Source: Armatimonadota bacterium
GTDB lineage: Bacteria; Armatimonadota; UBA5829; DTJY01
DNA: 64,000 nt
NCBI GenBank assembly: GCA_029907255.1
Contig: JARYMF010000001.1
Coordinates: forward strand, 248,001 to 312,000
Direction of reading: 5' to 3'
In this document: in pieces, positions 17,553 through 24,334 of the stretch
Layout of the letters: each line of letters opens with the position of its first letter
How positions within the stretch are numbered: the first letter of the stretch is position 1
Program-made: the position numbers and the translations under genes
The notes under the pieces: generated by a model
What the model was told of the DNA's origin: nothing
What the model saw: only the letters and a program-made list of their open reading frames with translations
The model's database searches: none

Positions 17553-19736
17553 TCAAGCCTGTTTGTCTTCATCTTTTGGTATGATTGCCGTAGTATTTTT
17601 TGTGCCTTGACTGCCGCTAATGGCGAGCCTTGATTTTCCTTGGCTAGGAGACGAGTAATAATAATCATGAAAGCAAATACTATCTGTTAAATGTGGGGAA
17701 ACTGCGTTTAGCACCACTCCGATGATATTAGCATTTGCTTTATTTAGTAAGTGTTTAAGTTGAAGCTCGTTGCCCCTCGGAGGTTGATTAGCACGAATTA
17801 CAACTATTACTCCATCAACTAGTGAGGAAATGGTAATTGCGTCTGCGAAGACCATTGCGCTTGGAGAATCAAACAGTACAAAATCGCTCATAGCCTTAAG
17901 CTCGTCCATGATTTCGACAAATCTCTGTGACCTAAGTAATTTCCAAGGGTTATCTGGATTTGTTCCCGATGGAATAAGTTTCAAATTTGGAATGTGGGTT
18001 TGGTGCAGAGCTTCTGAAATTGGCATGCCATTAGACAATGCGTCACTCAGGCCAGGTTTGTTGGCGACCGTAAATACACGATGAAGCTGGGGCCGGCGGA
18101 AGTCTGCATCGACAAGTATCACTTGCTTGCCTGCTTGCGCAAGAGTAATCGCAAGATTGCAAATTGTTACAGTCCCGCCTTGATGAGGTTTTGCAGTGGC
18201 AATCATTATGCTTTTGATTCCATCTTGCTCTGCCGAAAGGAGTAAATCTGTTCCTAAGAACCGATAAGACTCCGCGTAAGGTGAAACGGGGTTTAAATCC
18301 GTAAGCCTAGGCGCATCAGTCGCCGAAACTGCGGGTTCAAGTGTTGGAATAACTCCTACAACTGGCAGGTCAATTAGCGAGCGTGCGTCTTCTACGGTAC
18401 GGATGGATACATCCAGCTTTTCTGTTAATAGAGAGTAACCTGCGCCAATGGCGATGCCGAACAAAATCGAAGCGATAATAAGTTGAATTCGGTCAGGTCC
18501 CTTTCGAATTGGTCCGCTTGCCTTTTCAGCATGGTCAATTATTTGGATTGCACCGGTTTCAGTTGTAAGACTTTCGTCAATCCTTGCTTGATTCCAGCGG
18601 GCAAGAATCGAGCTGTAAGCTTCCTGTGCTGTCTTGCTTTCCAGTGCTCGTCTACTAAGTTCAACGTCAGTGCTAGGGTATTTTGAGAGTTGTTTTTCTC
18701 GCTCGCGAATAGCACGGTCTAAAGCGGCGACCCTAGCTTGTCCTGCTGCCTGCTTAGCCTCGAGATCTCTTTTCTGTGATTGGAGTGCTTCATATTCAGG
18801 ATTTGCGGTGACTACAATTCTTTGCGTCATTTGGTTCGATGTGCGATTTAGTTCATCGCGCGCACGTGCTAAAGTTGTCTCAAGCTGAATAATCTTTGGA
18901 TGTTTAGGAGTATAACGGCTTCTAAGAAGTGCTAGGTCTTTCTCCATTTGAGCGATTCGTGCTTTCAGGTCTGCAGTTGCGCTACCCTCAGAGGTCATTT
19001 CAACTGTGGTCTTAGAACTACTCATCTGAGCAATTTGTCTAGATACGGCCGCTAGGTTCCCAGTAACTTCCGACAGCTGTGCCATTGCAGAGTCTCGTTG
19101 TGATTTAAGATCTGCTAAGACTTTCAAATCAGCCTCAATTTGAGTGTTTAGATTCGCAATGCGAGCGTGCCCTCGAAAACTTCGCAGGCGTTCGTCTGCG
19201 AGATCAAGCTTGCGGCGTGCTTCCTGCAGTTGTTCTTCAAGGAACTTACGGTTTTCTGTGGCTTCTTTATGGCTGACTTTGTCGTAGAAATCACAGAAGC
19301 TTTCCGCCAGCGTATTGGCGACTATGACAGCCTTTTCGGGCTCATCCATTAGGACTTTTAGTTTAAGCAAATTTGTCTGTCGGCCATCTTGGTTATCAAT
19401 AACTCGATTTACTGTAAGTTTGCTTTGAAGCTCAGATGGAGAAATTTTTAGGTTCAGCTTTTTGCAGGCAATGGCGCATATTGTGCGGCTTTGAGCCATT
19501 GCTGCCAAGGTTGATACACGTTCATCGCGTTGTTCATCACTTAAGGGGGCAATGGCGGTGCCAATTGTAGTAGGGTGCATCAATACTCTATCAGATGGCA
19601 TCATGGTGGCGGTTGCTTCATAGTAAATAGGTAAAAGGGAGTATGCGAATAGAGCTACTCCAACCGTGATAGCGGTAGATAAAATGATAGCCCATTTGTG
19701 CTTCATTAGTATGCGGTAAACTGTCCAGATATCCAT
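17553..19736 (-). CDS. Wzc-like polysaccharide co-polymerase with BY-kinase-like domain lacking the Walker A lysine
   Basis: A 727-residue fused protein. It has a Wzz domain with two membrane segments (about 16-36 and 430-450), a long periplasmic coiled coil between them, and a C-terminal CapB/BY-kinase-like domain. The Walker A loop, expected as P-x-x-GK[ST]T, reads ATAKPHQGGTVTICNLA (from residue 513); the nucleotide-binding lysine is Gly521. Walker A' (VILVDADFRRP, 539-549) and Walker B (FVLFDSPSAM) remain. The tail holds a Tyr cluster at 692-694. GGAGG precedes the ATG. It should control chain length with the ligase-like and Wza-like proteins; whether it phosphorylates itself is doubtful. 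It is the first gene of the minus-strand locus. Confidence 0.87.
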   Translation of the reverse strand: MDIWTVYRILMKHKWAIILSTAITVGVALFAYSLLPIYYEATATMMPSDRVLMHPTTIGTAIAPLSDEQRDERVSTLAAMAQSRTICAIACKKLNLKISPSELQSKLTVNRVIDNQDGRQTNLLKLKVLMDEPEKAVIVANTLAESFCDFYDKVSHKEATENRKFLEEQLQEARRKLDLADERLRSFRGHARIANLNTQIEADLKVLADLKSQRDSAMAQLSEVTGNLAAVSRQIAQMSSSKTTVEMTSEGSATADLKARIAQMEKDLALLRSRYTPKHPKIIQLETTLARARDELNRTSNQMTQRIVVTANPEYEALQSQKRDLEAKQAAGQARVAALDRAIREREKQLSKYPSTDVELSRRALESKTAQEAYSSILARWNQARIDESLTTETGAIQIIDHAEKASGPIRKGPDRIQLIIASILFGIAIGAGYSLLTEKLDVSIRTVEDARSLIDLPVVGVIPTLEPAVSATDAPRLTDLNPVSPYAESYRFLGTDLLLSAEQDGIKSIMIATAKPHQGGTVTICNLAITLAQAGKQVILVDADFRRPQLHRVFTVANKPGLSDALSNGMPISEALHQTHIPNLKLIPSGTNPDNPWKLLRSQRFVEIMDELKAMSDFVLFDSPSAMVFADAITISSLVDGVIVVIRANQPPRGNELQLKHLLNKANANIIGVVLNAVSPHLTDSICFHDYYYSSPSQGKSRLAISGSQGTKNTTAIIPKDEDKQA

Positions 19737-19763
19737 TGATTATTCCTCCACTGCTGGAAAGAA

Positions 19764-19793
19764 ACCATAATGAGGGAAACGATCGCTTGGCAA
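19764..19793 (-). promoter_or_regulatory. Candidate sigma70-type promoter of the polysaccharide operon
   Basis: On the minus strand TTGCCA (19793-19788) and TATGGT (19769-19764) are 18 bases apart, about 27 bases upstream of the ATG at 19736. The -10 box is only 4 of 6, so the call is tentative. It is back to back with the + strand promoter at 19807. Confidence 0.4.
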
Positions 19794-19806
19794 GCGCACA
19801 TTAGTG

Positions 19807-19835
19807 CTGACTGCTTCAGTCGTATGTGGTATAAT
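19807..19835 (+). promoter_or_regulatory. Candidate extended -10 promoter
   Basis: CTGACT (19807-19812), a 17-base spacer and a perfect TATAAT (19830-19835) preceded by TGG, an extended -10 element. The expected start of transcription is near 19842, exactly where the stem-loop structure described at 19841-19915 begins. Confidence 0.6.
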
Positions 19836-19840
19836 TGAAA

Positions 19841-19915
19841 TTGCTGGCGACCGATGACCGTACTCATGGGCATTTGTCGTTAGCAGGGCTGATGAGTGGG
19901 CGGACTCGTCAGCCC
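19841..19915 (+). ncRNA. Candidate structured leader RNA upstream of the phosphorylase gene
   Basis: Two adjacent stems are read on the + strand. Stem 1 pairs 19843-19851 with 19876-19884 (9 bp, two G-U pairs) and encloses a small inner hairpin (19854-19857 with 19864-19867). Stem 2 pairs 19886-19897 with 19904-19915 (12 bp, one U-G pair) and closes a GGGCGG loop. Only base 19885 separates them. All three wobble pairs are allowed on this strand but would be A-C mismatches on the other, which argues for a + strand RNA. No poly-U tract follows directly; a 12-base palindrome (19917-19928) does. It begins where the promoter at 19807 predicts. I could not match it to a named riboswitch, so its class is open. 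Confidence 0.45.
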
Positions 19916-20156
19916 ATTAAACGTTTAAATTAGTTTCTTTGCTCGTGTGTATTTAGAGTGTTTTTACCCATTGGGATATGCTATAAACTACTTTTTTAAT
20001 TTGCAGATAATTCATTTTAACTATTGTTGCTGGAGCGCTGTCTATGTAGCTCGTTTATTATTGCTTGATGTGCTTATGATCGCTTGGGGCTGTTCAAAGC
20101 GTTGTGATGGTCTTTTGTCGTTGTTTTTCTAAAACACTCGGTGGGAGAGGGGTTGC
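19916..20156 (+). other. Remainder of the leader between structured RNA and phosphorylase gene
   Basis: Together with the two promoters and the stem-loops, this completes a 420-base gene-free stretch (19737-20156) between divergent genes. It holds the palindrome TTAAACGTTTAA at 19917, then AT-rich sequence with no convincing gene, and ends with GGTGGGAGAGGGG before the ATG. A 61-codon open frame inside it has no ribosome binding site or recognisable product and I do not call it. Confidence 0.4.
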
Positions 20157-21032
20157 ATGGAGGAAATACTTGCTGTTATAGGTGGAAGCCAGGCATATAC
20201 TTTAATTAAAACTGGCCGCATCTTTGGTGAGAAGCTTGGCCCTGTTCGAACGCCTTTTGGAGATTCTCAACCAATATATAAAATCTTGGCTGGAGACGCC
20301 TATTACCTGTTTCTATCAAGACATGGTGAGGAGGGCTATCGCATCTCGGCGTCGTTTGTTAATTATTGTGCGAACATATGGGCTTTGAAGGAGTTGGGAG
20401 CCACTAGGGTTATAGCATGGTCGGGCCCTGGGGCAATAAATACGAACTTGAGATTGGGGCAGTTTGTACTCCCCGATGATGTTATTGATGAAACAAAGCG
20501 GCGCACCTATACATTTTTTGAGGGAATGGGAGTAGGTTTTGTGCGGCAGAATCCTGTATTTTGTCCAAATTTGCAAAACATAGCTCTCAAAGCAATGGTT
20601 AAACTAGGGCTTGATGTTCGCCTTGGCGGTACGTATGTCTGCACAGAGGGACCTCGATTGGAGACTCCAGCTGAAATCAAGAAGTTCAAGGTTTTTGGCG
20701 CTGATATGGTGGGAATGACCCTTGTGCCCGAAGTCTTTTTAGCCAAAGAACTCGAGATGTGCTACGCACCCATTTGCTATATAACAAACTACGCAGAAGG
20801 GGTTAGAGAAGCAAAGTTTTCGCCTGGTGAACTGTTTGAAGGATTGATCTCGGAGGAGGAGAAAAGCTTAGTTGAAAGTGCAGTTGACAAGTTTCCTGAG
20901 ATCATTTCTGCAATAGCCGGCATATTGGCAGGGGAAGAACGCAGTTGCGGCTGTGCGCACCTTATGGATCGCTATAAGCAACGTGGTGATTTAGGTCCTG
21001 ATTGGCATACGTGGGTTAAGCAGCCGAAGTAA
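20157..21032 (+). CDS. MTAP/PNP-family nucleoside phosphorylase
   Basis: A 291-residue purine nucleoside/methylthioadenosine phosphorylase. The phosphate-binding RHG (LFLSRHGEEGYRI), NYCANIWALKELG, GGTYVCTEGPRLETPAE and GADMVGMTLVPEVFLAKE all match the trimeric MTAP/PNP family. In adenine-specific MTAPs the base-binding loop carries Asp (TDYD). Here it reads ITNYAEG, with Asn, as in 6-oxopurine-using enzymes (PNP, methylthioinosine phosphorylase). The substrate may therefore be a 6-oxopurine nucleoside or methylthioinosine rather than MTA. The C-terminus adds a CGCAHLMDRY tail. It likely works in purine or methylthionucleoside salvage in the cytoplasm. A candidate structured leader precedes it. 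Confidence 0.83.
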   Translation: MEEILAVIGGSQAYTLIKTGRIFGEKLGPVRTPFGDSQPIYKILAGDAYYLFLSRHGEEGYRISASFVNYCANIWALKELGATRVIAWSGPGAINTNLRLGQFVLPDDVIDETKRRTYTFFEGMGVGFVRQNPVFCPNLQNIALKAMVKLGLDVRLGGTYVCTEGPRLETPAEIKKFKVFGADMVGMTLVPEVFLAKELEMCYAPICYITNYAEGVREAKFSPGELFEGLISEEEKSLVESAVDKFPEIISAIAGILAGEERSCGCAHLMDRYKQRGDLGPDWHTWVKQPK

Positions 21033-21129
21033 CACTCATTTGGTATATTAGTGTATTTGTAGAATTGCGGCTTGCAAACTCGTGATAGAGCATCATGGAT
21101 GCTATCTGGCTTTGTTTCCGCTTTGCTAC

Positions 21130-21158
21130 TTGCATTTCAGGGCCGAATCTCCTATACT
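21130..21158 (+). promoter_or_regulatory. Candidate sigma70-type promoter of the LeuB-like gene
   Basis: TTGCAT (21130-21135), a 17-base spacer and TATACT (21153-21158), 44 bases before the TTG start at 21202. The -35 box is 4 of 6 and the -10 box 5 of 6. Confidence 0.55.
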
Positions 21159-21201
21159 CTAGTTTGTTTCGGATAACCGTTGTAAGGAGGATGACGCACT
21201 G

Positions 21202-22266
21202 TTGAAGACCTACAAAATAGCAGTTATCCCTGGCGATGGCACAGGGCCCGAAGTCGTCCGCGAGGGATTAAAAGTTTTAAAGTCTGTATCGGAAGTTGCA
21301 GGGTTCCAATACGAAACGACGGAATATGACTGGGGCGGCGATAGGTATCTCAGGACTGGTGAGGTGCTCCCTGAGAACGCAATCGAGGAAATGAAGAAGT
21401 ATGACGCGATTTACCTGGGTGCAATAGGCCATCCTGATGTTAAGCCTGGAATTCTAGAGAAAGGCATCTTACTGGCACTAAGATTTGGCCTTGACCAATA
21501 TATTAACCTTAGGCCAGTCAAACTTTACCCAGGGGTGGATACACCGCTAAAGGACAAGAAGCCGGAGGACATTGACTATGTTGTAGTTCGCGAAAACACA
21601 GAGGGTCTTTATGCTGGGGCAGGTGGCGTTTTGAAAAAGGGCACCCCAGACGAAGTTGCTATTCAGGAATCAATTAATACAAGGAAGGGCGTTGAGCGGT
21701 GCATCCGGTATGCCTTCGAATACTGTCGGAAGCGCAATAAAGCGAAGCGGCTAACGTTAGTTGGAAAAACAAATGTGTTGACATATGCATTTGACCTCTG
21801 GGAGAGAACTTTCTACGAAGTAGGGGAAGAGTACCCAGATATAACCACGGATTATGCGCACGTGGATGCAACCACTATGTGGATGATTAAGAATCCAGAG
21901 TGGTTCGACGTAATTGTTACTGACAATATGTTCGGCGACATAATCACCGACCTTGGCGCAATGACGCAGGGCGGAATGGGAATTGCCGCCGGGGGAAATA
22001 TTAACCCAGAAGGCGTTTCAATGTTCGAGCCGATTGGGGGCTCAGCTCCAAAATACACAGGAAAGAATGTAATCAATCCACTTGCGGCAATAGGTGCGCT
22101 CCAGATGATGTTGGAGAACCTTGGTGAACAGAAGGCTGCCGAGTTAGTAGACAAAGCCATTGCAAAAGTTACCGGTGAAAAACTCAAATCATTGGCGGCG
22201 GGAAAGATGGGTTACACGACAAGTGAAGTTGGTGATATGGTGGCGCAATTTGTTAAGGAGGTGTAA
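21202..22266 (+). CDS. leuB: 3-isopropylmalate dehydrogenase (LeuB-like)
   Basis: A 354-residue beta-decarboxylating dehydrogenase that would oxidise 3-isopropylmalate with NAD+ in leucine synthesis. Seen motifs are the N-terminal IAVIPGDGTGPEV, the substrate loop RFGLDQYINLRPVKLYPG, VVRENTEGLYAG, the metal-binding VTDNMFGDIITDLGA and the adenine-site GGSAPKYTGKNVINP. The RFxLDQY-x-NLRPVKLYPG form is that of actinobacterial-type LeuB proteins, and D-malate or tartrate dehydrogenase is a possible alternative. Translation starts at TTG with AAGGAGG upstream. No other leucine gene lies beside it. It has its own promoter and terminator, so it appears monocistronic. Confidence 0.78.
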   Translation: MKTYKIAVIPGDGTGPEVVREGLKVLKSVSEVAGFQYETTEYDWGGDRYLRTGEVLPENAIEEMKKYDAIYLGAIGHPDVKPGILEKGILLALRFGLDQYINLRPVKLYPGVDTPLKDKKPEDIDYVVVRENTEGLYAGAGGVLKKGTPDEVAIQESINTRKGVERCIRYAFEYCRKRNKAKRLTLVGKTNVLTYAFDLWERTFYEVGEEYPDITTDYAHVDATTMWMIKNPEWFDVIVTDNMFGDIITDLGAMTQGGMGIAAGGNINPEGVSMFEPIGGSAPKYTGKNVINPLAAIGALQMMLENLGEQKAAELVDKAIAKVTGEKLKSLAAGKMGYTTSEVGDMVAQFVKEV

Positions 22267-22343
22267 CCTCCTTTGTGCGAAAATGAACTAAAGCAAGTTT
22301 GGAATATGCGGGCTTGCTAAATAAAGCCCTCTCTGCAAAAGTG

Positions 22344-22380
22344 AAGCCGGAGTGTACAACTTCGGCTTTATTTTTATTTA
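22344..22380 (+). terminator. Intrinsic terminator of the LeuB-like gene
   Basis: A 10-bp stem (22344-22353 with 22359-22368, one G-U pair) with a 5-base loop is followed by TATTTTTATTTA. A second arm, AAATAAAGCC at 22319-22328, is a perfect complement of the 3' half plus tail (22364-22373), so an alternative fold exists. Confidence 0.75.
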
Positions 22381-22515
22381 GTATTGCCGCTCATTTCTCC
22401 AATACAACAGCGCCATTAAGCCAAAAGCTTTATTGCAAAATAGAGGAATTATCTTATATGAGATAGTATTTTATTGTGATGCATTAGGTTAAAAGTAGAT
22501 GGGAGTGAAATCATA

Positions 22516-23292
22516 ATGGGCTTTCATATTGGTTGTCAGACAATCACATGGGGAGAAAATCAGCGTGAGCGGTTCTCACAGGTCTTTGACGATGTCGTAG
22601 CAGCAGGATATGAAGGGGTAGAAATAGGCTTTCGTCACGTGCGGGGAAAAGCGGCGAATGAACTGAGGAAAATGCTTGATAATCGAGGGCTTCGTTTGGC
22701 TGCCATACACATTGGTGGCAGTCTTCTAGACCCGGCTCAGGCAGATTCAGAACGTCGCATTATAGATGAGGTACTCGATTACCTTAATGCTGTAGGATGC
22801 TCGTTAATTATTTATTCAGGTCTTCGATATGTATCTGACGGTCAATTCGACCGTGATTTTGATATCCTAAATCGGACCGCTGAAAAGTGTCAGTCCCAAG
22901 GTGTTCGATTCCTTTATCATAATCACAACTGGGAGTTTGCGGATGACGGTCGTGTGATTCAAGCCCTTCTAAGCAAAAGTAGTGATGCACTGGGATTCTG
23001 TCCGGACATTGGATGGGTGATGAAAGGTGGATGGAATATCCTCGAATTCCTTAATCGGACTAAGGGAAGGATTGGTGCGGTTCATTTCAAAGACTTTGCC
23101 ACTAGAAGCTCAGAATGCGACACAGTAATATTGGGTACGGGCATTGCTCCTCTAGCAGAAGCCGCAGATTGGATTAAAAAGAACACACAAGATATATGGA
23201 TTATAGCTGAGCAAGACCGTGCAGATATCCCTCCTAGTGAGGCAGCTAAAAGCAATGCAGCATATTTAAAGGGCATTTTCGGTAAGGAGTGA
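22516..23292 (+). CDS. Sugar phosphate isomerase/epimerase family TIM-barrel protein
   Basis: A 258-residue protein of the xylose isomerase-like TIM barrel family (AP endonuclease 2 fold; IolE/IolI/Hyi relatives). It starts with GFHIGCQTITWG. Metal-site residues are visible in AAGYEGVEIGF (strand 2 Glu), FLYHNHNWEF (His pair), FCPDIGWVMKGG (Asp/His region), GAVHFKDF and IIAEQDR (last Glu). It should isomerise or dehydrate a sugar or inositol derivative. It is 3 bases upstream of a Gfo/Idh/MocA dehydrogenase, a common pairing in inositol or unusual-sugar catabolism. The exact substrate is unknown. Confidence 0.8.
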   Translation: MGFHIGCQTITWGENQRERFSQVFDDVVAAGYEGVEIGFRHVRGKAANELRKMLDNRGLRLAAIHIGGSLLDPAQADSERRIIDEVLDYLNAVGCSLIIYSGLRYVSDGQFDRDFDILNRTAEKCQSQGVRFLYHNHNWEFADDGRVIQALLSKSSDALGFCPDIGWVMKGGWNILEFLNRTKGRIGAVHFKDFATRSSECDTVILGTGIAPLAEAADWIKKNTQDIWIIAEQDRADIPPSEAAKSNAAYLKGIFGKE

Positions 23293-23295
23293 GTT

Positions 23296-24297
23296 ATGGA
23301 AATAAAGGTATGCATCGTAGGATGTGGGCAAATGGGGAATCAACATGCGGCTGGGTGGGTGAGCCGCGGCGATGTGAGAGTTGTTTCCGTCTGCGACCCA
23401 ATCGAGGAGAGGAGAAATTCGCTTGCTCAAAAGACTGGCGCTGTTGCCTATGAAAATTATCAAGATGCAATTCTTCATGAAGGCGTGAATATTGTTTCAA
23501 TCTGCACGCCAGTATGCTTTCACTCGGAAATTGCATGCTTTGCTGCAAAATTCGGTAGACACATTCTTTGCGAGAAGCCACTTGCTTTGACGCTTGAGCA
23601 GGCGGATGAAATGATTCGCATTGCAAAAAAGAACAATGTATTTTTATCCACCTCGTTCCAATATCGTGGATTAGCAAAAAATATTCGATACAAAGAAATT
23701 TTCCAGCAGGGTGCATTTGGTGGGCCTATTTTTGCTCGATTTGAAGATATTCGCGAAGTACGACCTAAGATTGCAATGCATAGGTGCTCAATGAACGGCG
23801 GACCAATAATAGATATGGCTGGACATTTTTTCGATTTGATGCGGTGGATTACAAGAGAGGAACCAGTTAGTGTTTTTGCACGCGGACATATCTTTGGTAA
23901 AGGTAAAGAGCGCTTGTTGGGGATTGATGACCTAGCAATAGACACGGCTGACATTATTGTAGAGATGAGCGGTGGTCATGTATTGAATGTCCTTGTAAAC
24001 TGGGGAATGCCAGAAGGATTTACTAGCTTGGGAAGTGAGCTTTTGGTTGGTCCAAATCTTGCCGTGCGCCCGCTGGGCAGTAAGCTAGAGATAATCTCGG
24101 GCTCAGAAAAGAATACCTGCGATCTGCCGCCAAATCCCCCAGGTTCAACTGTGCGCATAAATGACATGGTAGATGCAGTACGTGAGGGCAGAGAGCCTGA
24201 AGTCACCGGTAAGGATGGCCGGATTGCTCTTGCCGTGAGCATTGCGGCTCTTCGTTCTATCGAAACCGGCGAAGTGGTTAGACTATCTAGCCTTTAG
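23296..24297 (+). CDS. Gfo/Idh/MocA family oxidoreductase
   Basis: A 333-residue NAD(P)-dependent sugar or inositol dehydrogenase. The Rossmann motif is VCIVGCGQMGNQHAAG. The catalytic-domain lysine block CEKPLALTLEQADEMI and the later GGPIIDMAGHFFDLMRW fit the family. AAGGAGTGAG lies just upstream of the ATG, overlapping the end of the isomerase gene, so the two form an operon. They probably act in sequence on one sugar or cyclitol. The gene converges on the large amidase gene with only 37 bases between stops; no clear terminator is visible there. Confidence 0.86.
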   Translation: MEIKVCIVGCGQMGNQHAAGWVSRGDVRVVSVCDPIEERRNSLAQKTGAVAYENYQDAILHEGVNIVSICTPVCFHSEIACFAAKFGRHILCEKPLALTLEQADEMIRIAKKNNVFLSTSFQYRGLAKNIRYKEIFQQGAFGGPIFARFEDIREVRPKIAMHRCSMNGGPIIDMAGHFFDLMRWITREEPVSVFARGHIFGKGKERLLGIDDLAIDTADIIVEMSGGHVLNVLVNWGMPEGFTSLGSELLVGPNLAVRPLGSKLEIISGSEKNTCDLPPNPPGSTVRINDMVDAVREGREPEVTGKDGRIALAVSIAALRSIETGEVVRLSSL

Positions 24298-24334
24298 GTT
24301 CTTGTCAATTTATCGTACTGCTTGGTATTTACGT

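Noticed and set aside
19886-19915. CTGATGAG resembling the hammerhead ribozyme core
   Set aside because: In this sequence CTGATGAG is the paired 5' arm of a 12-bp stem, and the GAAA half of the hammerhead core is missing, so the match is by chance.
19947-20132. A 61-codon open frame in the phosphorylase leader
   Set aside because: It has no ribosome binding site, odd composition (rich in Leu, Cys, Phe and Tyr) and no recognisable motif; the region is better explained as leader.
21082-21106. Hairpin AGCATC/GATGCT as terminator of the phosphorylase gene
   Set aside because: The stem is only 6 bp with a bulge below it and no T tract follows.
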